From the NCBI GenBank assembly GCA_026168455.1, contig CM047431.1:6229603-6293602 (forward strand): DNA of 64,000 bases. Reading direction: 5' to 3'. The notes under the pieces are model-generated. The model saw only the letters and a program-made list of their open reading frames with translations, was not told the origin of the DNA and made no database searches. The translations under genes were made by a program, and so were the position numbers. Source of the stretch: Theocolax elegans. Lineage: Eukaryota; Arthropoda; Insecta; Hymenoptera; Cerocephalidae. Of the stretch, positions 47,623 to 59,500 are shown piece by piece (position 1 is the first letter of the stretch; every line of letters begins with the position of its first letter).

Positions 47623-47965
47623 TTTACTTATTAAGCAATATAATTAAAATTAATACGAATTTAAAAATAATTGCAGTTTCAATCTTTTTAAAGTGCCGCT
47701 TCAGTACATTACGCTGCAAAGCTGCAAATTAGATCAGTTTGATCAGGCCATAGACAAAAATTATATAGAGTAGACTTCATTTCCAGCATTACAGCATTTT
47801 GGCGTTAGCATGCAATTGCACCTTAAGAGTGAGCATATATGCCTAGGTACAGAATATTTTGCAGTCGTCTTGTTATAATAGTAACAGTCATCATATCATA
47901 AAAATATTATTACACATAGATACAGCGTCTGATCATGAAAGAGAGAGAGAGAGGGAGAGCGAGAG

Positions 47966-48580
47966 ATTGATTGATTGAATACATTTATTGGGCTACGGGG
48001 AATAACCCCCATGTAACACTAATTAAAGCAGTAACATACAAAATTAATTTATAAACTAGGGTATTGAGTAGTAGTGTGTCGACGCATAGACAAGCGAGTG
48101 AAACAAAAATAAAAATTAAAGGTACAAAATATAACTTAACTTTAAATGAAATGTAAACCGAGTAACAATGTAGAATAAAATAAAATAAATGTAATAAGTG
48201 AACGCAAGGTTTAATGCGGCGATAAAATGTATAAAATGTGTAAACGATATAAAAATGAAATTTGCGCTAGATTAAATTAATTTGACCTAATATAGCGTAA
48301 AATAGTCTAACCAGTCATATGCATGACAGATAAGAGGGCAATTAATAAAACAAATTTGAGTATCAGACTAGATTATATAATATAATTGCACAATAGCAGA
48401 CGACGCAATAGCCAGGCGAATCATTTCACAAAGACGGAGGCTGTGTAACTACCAAGCCCCCTCGATCACCCTTCTTTCCCAAGCCAGTCGATCAAGTCCA
48501 AACAGATGATGATGGAGTCGCAATTGAAAAGTTTTGCAATGCGAAATGTTGAAAGTTATTGGATGGAATGAATTAAGAAT
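47966..48580 (-). mobile_element. 3' end of a non-LTR retrotransposon
   Basis: On the minus strand the segment ends GGGTTATTCCCCGTAGCCC, AATAAATGTATT, then CAATCAATCAATC. A short tandem-repeat tail after a hairpin-prone 3' UTR is characteristic of several non-LTR clades that lack poly-A. It lies in the GA/CT-rich tract of the repeat described at 47.8-49.9 kb. No coding sequence is readable, so the clade is unknown and the upstream boundary is approximate. Confidence 0.5.
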
Positions 48581-49081
48581 TTTTGAGAGAGAGAGAGAGA
48601 GAGAGAGAAAGAAACAGAGAGAGATGATGGTGTAAATATCTTCCTTTAAAGACGCATGCATCTAGCGTGAATACGTATGTTTGGTTTAATAAATTTTAAC
48701 GAAAATTTAGTGTTAAAATTTGATAATTTTTTATGCCAAAATTTTGTCTAACTTACTTATTTCTAATACTTATTTCTTCCACAAATTTTTAACAAATTAA
48801 GAGATTTGTGCTTCTTTTTTCAGAATATTTTATCCCAGAATTGTCCCCTTAAATATTCCCTTAACAGTAATATCATAGTAATTACATATTAGTTTTTAAA
48901 TTATGTTATGTGTACTTTCAGTTGAAAAATTGCAAAAAACTTCTTTTAGCATATCAGCTCTACATAAAAATATTATTACGCAAAAAATAATTATAAATGA
49001 TTCATTTTCTTTACAACTTTATTTTTTTTTATTTAGTAGTAATTAAACAAATAAAAAAAATTATGAAACAATTTTTTTTAA

Positions 49082-49458
49082 GAGGATGTCGGAGCTATAG
49101 CCTCCTAGCTATGACTAAAATTAAGGTAATTGTAATATTACTCTTGGCAGCAAATGTTTTTTAACAAATGTGTAATAAGAGTCGTATTCAGTAAGTCTAT
49201 ATCTGCCGTAATGCTACCTGTAACGTATTACACATTTGTTTAAAAAAATAAACATTTACTGCCAAGAGTAATATTAAAATTACCTTAGTTTTAGTCATAG
49301 CTAGGGGGGGAAGTATCTTTTAACAGCTCTATGTAGCTGTAAAATTTATAATCTATGTTTGAAGTATGTTTGTCGTCGAAATCGACACCTGACTACAGCG
49401 TCATTCGGAAACTCGAGATCGAGCGGCTATCAACGGAGGCTATAGCTCCGACATCCTC
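49082..49458. mobile_element. Foldback element flanked by TTAA
   Basis: Ends are GAGGATGTCGGAGCTATAGCC and its reverse complement; TTAA is present on both sides (49078-49081, 49459-49462). Arms of ~100 bp pair around a ~45-bp loop, and the right arm is interrupted by ~120 bp (about 49311-49433). A TTAA target is typical of piggyBac-type elements, although the terminus does not start with the usual CCC. No coding sequence. Confidence 0.65.
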
Positions 49459-49900
49459 TTAAGCGACTTTTTTGGGATTTTGGATTTGGCACCAAGACGA
49501 TGCCACTTTTGAGCACATTGGTCTGTAGATAGACACGCAGGACCCATGCAGCGGTTTGATGTTACATTACATGTATGTTACACTCACAGTACGGCGCAAT
49601 TTGTTGTTTCTAAATGATACGAGCTATTTAAGCCGTACGATATAAGCATTTAAGAATCTTCTAGAAGTCATTACGAAGTATCTGCATCTCCATAGAATCT
49701 TTTTTTGCAGTGTAAACATCATTACACTGAAGACCAATGATAGCAGAACTCACGGGAGCTGACCACGGCTTGCAGGTCGACTTTTGCTCCGCTCCCTTGG
49801 GTCGATTGACAAATAAGCCAGATTCATGCAGCAGTACGTTTCCTTGTACATATAATCTGTGATAAATACGTAGTACGGCTAAATTTGCCATTTCAAAGAT

Positions 49901-50079
49901 TCAATAAAGCAGACGGAGTAGCTGTATATATCAATAAGAGATTACCAGAAAGAGATTACCAGATCTTAAAATTATAAACGGCGGTATTGCACTGAACAGT
50001 GGTGGAAGTATCAAGATCTCAGCAGTACATAGGTGCCATTGAATAGAAGAAACTGATTAATTAACAAACTTAAAATATT
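49901..50079. other. Short unassigned spacer
   Basis: Nothing recognisable between the repeat remnant and the retrotransposon fragment. Confidence 0.4.
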
Positions 50080-50760
50080 ATTATTAAACAATTAAAAAGT
50101 AAAACTTCACTTTATAGTAAGTGGTTTATACAATAATTTCTTAGAGCAAAATCATGTTCCACTATTTCATAAAATAACTAGACCAAGTGTGAATAAGGCT
50201 GAATCTGGTATTGGTATTCACAACATTTTCCCAAAATGTGACCTGTCAAATGTAAGGGCTTTCAAAATCTTAAATACTTTCACTGATCATTGTCCACTAT
50301 TTGCCTTGATTAACGCAAGTTAAACTATCATCAATGAGGAAAAACCTAGTCTATGTCTCAATTATAAAATTTTAGATAAAGAATGTCAAAAAGTTGATAT
50401 GAATAAATTCTCCAAGGTGTCTGATCCAGAGGAAACTTTGAATGGACTGATACATGCTATTATCATGTAACTGAACTATCAATTGTCAACAGCAAAACTA
50501 CTAAGGAAAATCGCGAAAAAATTGAATTACAAAACAATGGTGAATACCTGTTGTACTAAAGAAAAATTACACTTAAAGTTGAATAAAAACCTTAATATCA
50601 TAAATATAACAAGTATAAAAATTACTGTAAGATATTAAACAGAATCATTGTCGTTGCTAAAATTCAACATAATAAAAAATAATTAGAAAAAAATTGTAAT
50701 AATAATAAAAGGATTTGGTAATTTGTCCACCGAAAAATTAATAATGAGGCTAAAAATAAT
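50080..50760 (+). pseudogene. Non-LTR retrotransposon ORF2 fragment, endonuclease end and linker
   Basis: One frame reads NHVPLFHKITRPS, SGIGIHNIF, then FTDHCPLFALIN, resembling the C-terminal part of an AP-like endonuclease: a TRP motif, a D/N-N-I-F box and the final S/T-D-H motif. It continues through a lysine-rich linker (LLRKIAKKLNYKTMVNTCCTK, in parts) like the KPW-x-T segment that precedes the RT domain in jockey- or CR1-like elements. It has stops and shifts, and no RT domain follows. It is not R1-clade. Confidence 0.5.
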
Positions 50761-51130
50761 ATTAATCTTTTCACTCCGGGGATTTTTCCTTCAAAATTAA
50801 CTTTCCATTTTAGCTGAATTTCATGATTTAAATGAATGAATTACTTATGATCGGCGTTAGTGAATATTTCATTAATATTTTTTCCTTTAATAAACGATAC
50901 ATTATGTAATGTTTAATGGAAACAAAAATTACCCATTAACCAAATAAATACACTGCATGGACGACAAAAAATCACTTAACAAGTAATAGTTGATTAAAAA
51001 ATTTGATTAAAAAAAACGGCCTGCAATATCATGTGATCTGAGGCTAAGCACTGTTTAGCAGAGTAGCTTGAACAAACTAAATCAGAAATCGTCAAATTTC
51101 TTGCTGGAACATTATTTCCTTATGATACAA
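50761..51130. other. AT-rich, no gene seen
   Basis: Possibly further decayed retrotransposon, but no motif is readable. Confidence 0.35.
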
Positions 51131-51275
51131 AATTTTTATCGTTCGGTAATGTGTATATATATATATAATAATATCGGTCTCTCCGAACTAAATGCTTTAC
51201 TTTTAGAATAAAGCAGGCCTATCGTACTCTTTCTACACTATGGTTGGTGGAATTTCCCAGAGCACGGCCTTTTAA
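51131..51275 (+). repeat. Dispersed ~150-bp repeat, copy 2
   Basis: Matches 33702-33850 and ends at the same CACGGCCTTT boundary. It is followed by an unassigned stretch to 51434. Confidence 0.7.
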
Positions 51276-51434
51276 AATAATTAAAGGCGTTTCGTCCTCG
51301 ATCTCCAGCTTGCACTCCTCAGTAAGGAACTGGAGATCTTACCTTAGACGCCTGTCGCAAGATGATATGCGACGCTAGCAAGATGTTCTGCGGCTATATA
51401 TATAGAAAATAGACGATGATCTCTCCAACGAGTG

Positions 51435-51918
51435 TGCAATCCCACGATGCGGCCGGGAATCACTTTGATTCCGCTGCAATGCCGTTAACAACGTCAAACA
51501 CCTCGTTTGACTTAGATACCGTGTGTTGGGTCCTATGCTCAAAATTGCCAACTAGGATAAACACCGGAGAGGGCGGTATTCGTGGGAGAGTATTAAGTTA
51601 ATCGGCGAGAAAGATCGTCTCGCCGAGTCAATTGATTAAATAAATAATTTAACTATAACAAATCAACGACAGTCTGCGCGAAAACAATTAGTTAAAACCT
51701 ATTAACCGAAGAGTTATGAGCAACCGATCCGGGAATGATCGGCTGCTTAACCTGATAGCTATACGTCACACCGTGTGACGTATGTACCTCTGACGTAGGG
51801 TGCTCTGACGTAGAAGCTTTCTCGTAAAGTGGCTCCCGCGAACCACCGACCTGTCTACTCGGGCGGGATTTGTCACTTTCGCGTTGCTTACCTGATCAGT
51901 AACTCGCTTACCGTTATA
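51435..51918. repeat. Copy 1 of the CGTCACACCGTGTGACG repeat family
   Basis: Shares long stretches with 57017-57600 and 58775-59350: CGATGCGGCCGGGAATC.CTTTGATTCC (in parts), GATAAACACCGGAGAGGGCG, ATCGGCTGCTTAACCTGAT and the palindrome TACGTCACACCGTGTGACGTA. It ends GTAACTCGCTTACCGTTATA, as do the copies near 59838 and 62258. It lacks ~500 bp present in the later copies. Non-coding as far as can be seen. Confidence 0.75.
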
Positions 51919-52466
51919 ATATATATATATATATATATATACAGGGTGTTAAAAAACGAAGATATTCAGTGACCGCTACGCGATAGAGCAGAAAATTCTG
52001 AGTAAAATATGTCTGACTAGTTTTGCTACAACAAATAGATAAGCCGCAAAAAATTATTGAAAATAGCGTAATTGAGTTAATAAGCGCGCGGCGACCAAAG
52101 TACGCGGCGTCGAGTGGGGACACCCGCCGCGCACGCCCCGCGCCTACATACTCACAGCGTGGCATTTCCCCGCCGCTCGCTTAAAAATAAATAATAAGCC
52201 TGTTAAGGCGTTTCGTTAATTATGTTAACAGGCACAATTAATTACATTTATTGGATCTTTAATCCATCTAAAATGCATGGGAAAAAATCGAAGAGAATGA
52301 TAATTTTCGTACCCGAGTTATTAACATTGATAATAAATAGAAAATAATAATAATCATAAAATTTTATTTTTTTCAACTTAATATTTTTTCTGTTTTATCT
52401 TCAAATATCTTCAAGTTAGTTAAAATAATAACATTAACTAAACAAATCAGAAATAATAAAAAATTC

Positions 52467-53033
52467 TTCGAATCTGCGACGTTATCAAATTTTTGGTTAA
52501 GTTAATTAACCGTTTCCCGGTGGAAACGCCGAAAATATTAACAAATAAAATAAACCCTGCACGGCCGACTCTCTCAGAAATACACTGCTCTCTCTATCAC
52601 TAAGGATACTCTACTCTTCAACTCACGATGCTAGACTATTCTCTTTCCGGAAACTACCCTCCGTAACCGAAAATTTAAATACTCCCTCCTTTTCTCACTT
52701 GTTGTCCCAGTTCCTTATCTCTCTCGTGTCACCTGCGGGAGATAAGTCATTATTCGACTTATCTCCATGTAATTACATGTCACAGGTGCCCCCCCGCTAC
52801 CGTATAGTCCTTACTAATATCAAAATTGACAACTCATTTGCACAAGTTATCATTGTCCCAACTATTACAGTAAATATACGTGTATTACGGAATTACTGTC
52901 ATAATACTATTTTATACAGTAATTCCATACACGACACATCGTCCTTACTATAGAACATTTAGTAATATATTACTAAAATCTCATTGGCGCAAGATTTGAA
53001 TCTCTTATTTACTTATATATGTTATACACGTAT
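52467..53033 (+). repeat. Dispersed repeat, copy 2 (partner at 2.35-3.41 kb)
   Basis: Matches 2354-3413 but lacks its ~500-bp middle segment. It reads uninterrupted through the TA where the foldback element sits in copy 1, giving the empty insertion site (about 53031-53032). Confidence 0.8.
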
Positions 53034-53404
53034 AATATATATACCCGAACGATCCCCACTACACGTGTTCCGAAACTCCCTACTTATCGATACATATATC
53101 CCTACGTCGATAAAAGCGCGGACCGCCTAATTACTATGCGCGCGCTTGAATCTCGATCGATTCAAGATGGACGCAACTGAGCTCGAACCGGCACGTAAAC
53201 AACGTGCTTCGCGACCGGTTCACCGCGTGCGCGCGATCCCCACCGGCGGGGACGACGATAACCGTTCCGCGGGTGTAGTGCGCGTGTAAAATGTGTGTGC
53301 GCGTACGTATACTCACGGGTATACACCGTGCGCGAAGACGACAACGAATTCTCCCCACCAACGCTCCACGAGGTACCAAGCACAGCGAGATTGGTAATGT
53401 TTAC

Positions 53405-53442
53405 ATCATTGTTTATTGCATATTTGCAATAAACAATGATGC
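53405..53442. other. Perfect 17-bp hairpin
   Basis: CATCATTGTTTATTGCA pairs exactly with TGCAATAAACAATGATG around a TATT loop. It sits 17 bases before a consensus splice donor (GTAAGTAT at 53459). It could be a miRNA-precursor-like fold, though short, or a microsatellite-like palindrome. Confidence 0.6.
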
Positions 53443-53599
53443 AAAACTCCTGAAATAGGTAAGTATTGGTATAATCTTTCACCAAATCCCTCTGTTACCT
53501 GGTTTTAATTATATTTCCTCGATAATTAATTCCTGATTTTCCTTATCCATTTTTCCCATTCAACACCCAATATTTATATATTTTTCTTGTACAAATGCT

Positions 53600-53830
53600 G
53601 TTGTCTTGGAGTAGCCGACCACCCCGGGAACCCCGCCTCCTGCAGCAGAGAACCTCGGAGCAGCCGACTAACAACTCATCGACGGCATCCCCACTACTGT
53701 TCCCGGATAACCTACGAACCAGGTAAGTTTACCTTCAATCTTAATATATTGATAATAACAACAACTAATATTTATTATTCCTTTTTAGGTGCCCCCAATG
53801 ATGACACCATCACAAATCCTAAAATAATCA
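53600..53830 (+). other. Exon-like segment with a 66-bp intron candidate
   Basis: A GC-richer segment ends AACCAG|GTAAGT at 53722/53723, followed by 66 AT-rich bases and a pyrimidine-rich acceptor TTTTTAG at 53788. All three frames of the GC-rich part can be read for 30-40 residues, but none shows a known domain. Together with the donor at 53459 this may be a transcribed, spliced unit inside the composite. Weak evidence. Confidence 0.25.
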
Positions 53831-54386
53831 TAAAAATATCAATGATTGTACCGATTTTATTTTCTGAGTCTTGCGTAAGGGTAGTAAAATAAAAAAAGAT
53901 TGTACCGAGTTTTACTTTTTCTACTTTTCGTAAGGTTAGTGGAGTTAATAAAGATTAATTAGGACATTGAAAAATAATCGTAAATTTAGTGAATTTAATA
54001 ATTTGAAACAGGTCTTTAAAATTCGATTTTCTATTCTCTTCATCGAATTAATAAATTATTACGAATTTCTTATCATATCAATAAGTTTTTCATACCTGCC
54101 TTTTTGCAGGTTAGTCGAAGTTATAATAATAATAATTGATTTTTAAGTGAGCGGCGGGGAAATGCCACGCTGCGAGTATGTAGGCGCGGGGCATGCGTGG
54201 CGGGTGTCCCCACTCGACGACGCGTACTTTGGTCGCCGTGGGCTAATTGGCGTAACTACGCTATTTTCAATAATTTTTTGCGGCTTATCTATTTGTTGTT
54301 GCGGAAAACTTGTCAGAGATATTTTACTCAGAATTTTCTGCTCTATCGCATAGCGGTCACTGAATATCTTCGTTTTTTAACACCCT

Positions 54387-55640
54387 CTACATATATATAT
54401 GGGTGGTTCTCTGTGACATCGTGTTGTAATATGTAAATATATATGATCGGGGTACTACTCCGAAATGGTACACGTCGCACCATCTATTGGTATACAACGA
54501 TTTTGTGCAGTCATACAAGCTCACGCGAGAGCAAGCGTACCGCGCATGTCTCGCGTCTATACTCTAAGCTCCTATTATGTAATATACCATACTTCGTGTT
54601 GTGACGAGTGACGATAGCGCGAGCCACTCGTCATCGTTCTCCGTCGCGAGGCCCGTACGGCCATCGGAGTAGACCGCACGGGACACGGAAGGAAGGAAGA
54701 ACGAAAGGGAATCAGGGAGAAACATTCTCGTGTGAGCCGCCGAGCCGGAAGGTCCTCGGGGATATTAGAGTGACGTCGCCAACGACTGCGTGGTACCACA
54801 TTCGAGACGTGAGGAGGTTGACTACTACGGATACAAGGTTAGAGCTACTTCCTCTCGACGAGGATAACGTGTTCGAATAATTCTCGCGTACTCTCTTCGC
54901 GCCGCGATCCTGCGTCCGGGTTATGACCCCCCTTCCCCCCCCCCCGCGATTGCGCTCAGGCCGCCCGAACAATTGTATCATTTCGCGCATTCGCGATCTA
55001 ACTATTGTGTTATAATACGAACTAGTGAATAAATTAGAATTTCATTTTATATTTCGATTCGTATCATTTTGATATTGCGTATTCACCCAGGAATCCCGAT
55101 TCTTAGTTTGATAAGCAGACGAGCCCGCGGTACTCGTCTGCCAATCCTATATTCGTACTTCCGGAAGTGGGCTCACTCTGGAGCCCATATCAACGTACAC
55201 GGTCGCTGTTGAGGTATCGGCGAGCCGTTGACGGAGTGCACGAGAGGCCCGATCGCGCGCGAAGGTAAGTTCGTCACGCGTGATCTCGAGGTTACCCCTA
55301 CTCACACTATCTCCGTGCATTATTCGATAAAACTCGACATGCACCGTTACAGTGTATAGAGTCTGACTATACTGTGCTGAACTATATACTCTTTTCTCTC
55401 TACGCCAAGACACTGATGTAGTCGGAGGAGCCGACAGGCTTTTGCCATTTTACTTTATTTTACAATATCTATATCTTCTATATTATATTAAGCTGCTTCC
55501 ATCAAAAACCTTTCTCCCTTTCTGTGACGTCAATCTATTTGTATGACGTAATTGTGGAAGTGACGATATGTTTTGATAATAGATGTATCACATGTTTTTG
55601 ACGCACTGTTGGGGGTTAATGTTTTTAGTTGCTTTTTTAA
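54387..55640. other. LTR-like or untranslated region with strong hairpins
   Basis: The start (ATATGGGTGGTTCTCTGTGA) resembles the reverse complement near 7.14 kb. A GC-rich part (54480-54980) is followed by AATAAATTAG near 55029 and two hairpins: GCAGACGAG with CTCGTCTGC (55115-55141) and TGGGCTC with GAGCCCA (55167-55187). This arrangement could be an LTR plus leader, but no second copy exists in the window. The 74-94 residue open frames here have no domain. Confidence 0.3.
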
Positions 55641-55685
55641 AAGGGCTAAAATTTGAAGGGGGGAGGGGTAGTGGTATAAGGTGTA

Positions 55686-56545
55686 CCCTGACCACCTAGA
55701 CATCGTCTTCAGGAAGTGACAATTTTTTTTGCATATTCAAGCAGGGTGGTACACTACTTACCAGTAGACGATGTCCAGATGACCCAGAGGTCACCCTGAC
55801 CACCTACACATCGTCTTCAGGAAGTGACAATTTTTTTTGCATTAAGGAATTGCATATTCAAACAGGGTGGCACACTACTTACCAGTAGACGATGTCCAGA
55901 TGACCCGGAGGTCACCCTGACCACCTGGACATCGTCTTCAGGAAGTGACAATTTTTTTTGCATATTCAAGCAGGGTGGCACACTACTTACCAGTAGACGA
56001 TGTCCTGATGACCCGGAGGTCACCCTGACCACCTGGACATCGTCTTCAGGAAGTGACAATTTTTTTTGCATATTCAAGCAGGGTGGCACACTACTTACAG
56101 TAGACGATGTCCTGATGACCCGGAGGTCACCCTGACCACCTGGACATCGTCTTCAGGAAGTGACAATTTTTTTTGCATATTCAAGCAGGGTGGCACACTA
56201 CTTACCAGTAGACGATGTCCTGATGACCCGGAGGTCACCCTGACCACCTGGACATCGTCTTCAGGAAGTGACAATTTTTTTTTCCATATTCAAGCAGGCT
56301 GGCACACTACTTATCACCAGAGGTCACCCCTGACCACCTGGACATCGTCCTTCAGGAAGTGACAATTTTTTTTCCATATTCAACCAGGCTGGCACACTAC
56401 TTATCAGTAGACGATGTCCAGATGACCCGGAGGTCACCCTGACCACCTGGACATCGTCTTCAGGAAGTGACAATTTCTTTTGCATATTCAAGCAGGGTGT
56501 ACACTACTTACCAGTAGACGATGTCCAGATGACCCCAGAGGTAAA
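55686..56545. repeat. Hairpin-forming ~107-bp minisatellite, about 8 units
   Basis: Units repeat CCCTGACCACCTGGACATCG, TCTTCAGGAAGTGACAA, a T run, GCATATTCAAGCAGGGTG and TACCAGTAGACGATGTCC. Inside every complete unit AGACGATGTCCA pairs with TGGACATCGTCT across ~27 bases that include GATGACCCGGAGGTCACC. Units vary by small indels; one has a 16-bp insertion (AAGGAATTGCATATTC region near 55843) and one lacks part of the hairpin (near 56312). A single divergent unit occurs in reverse at 62440-62545, beside a Helitron fragment. Confidence 0.9.
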
Positions 56546-56597
56546 AAAAATAAATCAACACATAACAATTCAAAAATTGAAGACAATTCAAAAATTG

Positions 56598-59500
56598 AAG
56601 CAGCACCTTTAAAGCGTAGCGCTAATATTGCTAAGTTTTTAACAAAGCGTTAAAAATAAATTAATTAATAAAAAAAATCATATCTAAAGTGCACACTTAA
56701 TTCAAATATTTACAAATATACATATAAGCAGCACCTTTAAAGAGTAGCGTTCAAAATTTTAAAATAAATCATCAATACAACAATTCAAAAATTGAAGCAG
56801 CACCTTTAAAGCGTAGCACTAATATTGCTAAGCTTTTAACAAAGCGTTATAAATAAATCAGTTAATAAAAAAAATCATATCTAAAGTGTACACTTAACTT
56901 AAATATTTATAAATATACATATAAGCAGCACCTTTAAAGTGTACACTGTAATGGGGTGGGTACTGGGGATATGTAAGGCCCACGGTTAGGCCCAATCTGT
57001 CCCAACTTACCAACCTTAAGTGTTCAGTCCCATGATGCGGCCGGGAATCCCTTTGATTCCCGTGCAATGCCGTTAACAACGTCAAACACTCCGTTTGACT
57101 TATATACCGTGTGTTGGGCCCTATGCCCAAAATTGCCAACTAGGATAAACACCGGAGAGGGCGGTATTCGTAGGACAGGATGGTAACCGGTAAAATACTA
57201 TCAACAATCGATATTACTGTTAATCGGCGAGGAAGATTGTCTCGCCGAGTCAATTTATTAACTAAACAATTAACTATTAATAAATTAACTACAAAATTAA
57301 CGTTAACAATTTACGGGGAGTCGTACCGATGACTACCCCCGAGGTCAGCGCGAAAAGAATCAGTTAAAATCTATTTCACAGTAGATTACGAGCAACCGAT
57401 CCGGATATGATCGGCTGCTTAACCTGATGGCATACGTCACACCGTGTGACGTATGAATCTCTGACGTAGAGAGCTTTTACGTAGAAGCTTACTACGTCAC
57501 GCGCGCCTTCTCTCGTGAAGTGGCTCCCGCGAACCACCGACCTTTCTATCCGTGCGGGTATTGCCACGAGAGGGGAAAAGGGAGGATCGCTTCCTCACCT
57601 GGACCGTACCAGGTAAATCGGGACGCGAAATATTAAGTAGACACGCGGGCCTAAATGTGGTGCACCACTTACCGCTCGTCTACATATCGCGCCTCGGCGG
57701 GAAACGACTGGGTAAAGGAGAGATAGCTCGTCCTCGTGTTTATCTCTCTCTCTCACTCCAACGGTCGGAAAGCGGGCCGAACGCGTGGGCTTCCTTCTTT
57801 CTCACTGCCACGTGAGACTGTGCTGCTCTGCACGCCGACGTGGGAGGGTTGGTGGGGAGGAACTCTCGCACCCACACACTAAATGCACAGGCTTTAAATC
57901 TCTTATCTTTCCGTTAAAAATCACTACGGGCAGTTAGTCAACACTATGTTGATAGCCGATCGCGGCGCGAACTGCTGTCTCAGAGTACCCCTCTCGCTCA
58001 AGATTCTCCGCGCGCGTTTCACATGCGCGCCGCATCACTCTCGATGCTCTTTTCAGTTACTACACCTGATTCGGGAACTCGCTACCCGTTACCCCCTCCA
58101 GATTCCGCTACTCTAAGTAGTTGGACTCTGTACCGCGAGGAACAGGAAGAGCAAATAATCGCACCTTTAAAGCGTAGCACTAATATTGCTAAGTTTTTAA
58201 CAAAGCGTTAAAAATAAATTAATTAATAAAAAAAATCATATCTAAAGTGCACACTTAATTCAAATATTTACAAATATACATATAAGCAGCACCTTTAAAG
58301 AGTAGCGTTCAAAATTTTAAAATAAATCATCAATACAACAATTCAAAAATTGAAGCAGCACCTTTAAAGCGTAGCGCTAATATTGCTAAGTTTTTAACAA
58401 AGCGTTAAAAATAAATTAATTAATAAAAAAAATCATATCTAAAGTGCACACTTAATTCAAATATTTACAAATATACATATAAGCAGCACCTTTAAAGAGT
58501 AGCGTTCAAAATTTTAAAATAAATCATCAATACAACAATTCAAAAATTGAAGCAGCACCTTTAAAGCGTAGCACTAATATTGCTAAGCTTTTAACAAAGC
58601 GTTATAAATAAATCAGTTAATAAAAAAAATCATATCTAAAGTGTACACTTAACTTAAATATTTATAAATATACATATAAGCAGCACCTTTAAAGTGTACA
58701 CTGTAATGGGGTGGGTACTGGGGATATGTAAGGCCCACGGTTAGGCCCAATCTGTCCCAACTTACCAACCTTAAGTGTTCAGTCCCATGATGCGGCCGGG
58801 AATCCCTTTGATTCCCGTGCAATGCCGTTAACAACGTCAAACACTCCGTTTGACTTATATACCGTGTGTTGGGCCCTATGCCCAAATTGCCAACTAGGAT
58901 AAACACCGGAGAGGGCGGTATTCGTAGGACAGGATGGTAACCGGTAAAATACTATCAACATCGATATTACTGTTAATCGGCGAGGAAGATTGTCTCGCCG
59001 AGTCAATTTATTAACTAAACAATTAACTATTAATAAATTAACTACAAAACTTAACGTTAACAATTTACGGGGAGTCGTACCGATGACTACCCCCGAGGTC
59101 AGCGCGAAAAGAATCAGTTAAAATCTATTTCACAGTAGATTACGAGCAACCGATCCGGATATGATCGGCTGCTTAACCTGATGGCATACGTCACACCGTG
59201 TGACGTATGAATCTCTGACGTAGAGAGCTTTTACGTAGAAGCTTACTACGTCACGCGCGCCTTCTCTCGTGAAGTGGCTCCCGCGAACCACCGACCTTTC
59301 TATCCGTGCGGGTATTGCCACGAGAGGGGAAAAGGGAGGATCGCTTCCTCACCTGGACCGTACCAGGTAAATCGGGACGCGAAATATTAAGTAGACACGC
59401 GGGCCTAAATGTGGTGCACCACTTACCGCTCGTCTACATATCGCGCCTCGGCGGGAAACGACTGGGTAAAGGAGAGATAGCTCGTCCTCGTGTTTATCTC

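Larger units (their letters stand above)
47820..49900 (-). repeat. Inverted, fragmented third copy of the 21-26 kb repeat
   Basis: On the minus strand, 49900-49615 matches 22430-22730 (shared AACGTACT.CTGCA, GGAGCGGAGCAAAA), 48845-48640 matches 22735-22920 (shared GAATATTTTGAAAA-like start, TTTAACGAAAATTTAG on the opposite strand), and 47962-47820 matches 22930-23060 (CTCTCTTTCA, GACGCT.T.TCTATGTG). The gaps between the three blocks are a foldback element plus extra DNA (48846-49614) and a non-LTR element tail (47966-48580). The copy diverges by many substitutions. Confidence 0.75.
51943..54386. mobile_element. Inverted-repeat composite, ~245-bp arms
   Basis: The left arm (51943-52184) is the reverse complement of the right arm (54143-54386): AGGGTGTTAAAAAACGAAG answers CTTCGTTTTTTAACACCCT, with ~10% mismatches. 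It is flanked by TA-rich DNA on both sides, so no target duplication can be defined. The interior holds the second copy of the 2.35-kb repeat, a GC-rich stretch, a 17-bp hairpin and two good splice-donor sequences. No transposase is present. The arms contain an ~80-residue open frame in each orientation that is a by-product of the inverted repeat. Confidence 0.65.

Noticed and set aside
55817..56362. Repeat proteins of 90-103 residues read through the minisatellite
   Set aside because: Frames on both strands follow automatically from a unit length not interrupted by stops; small indels break them.
55686..56545. CRISPR-like array
   Set aside because: Units are ~107 bp without distinct spacers, and the genome is eukaryotic; it is a minisatellite.
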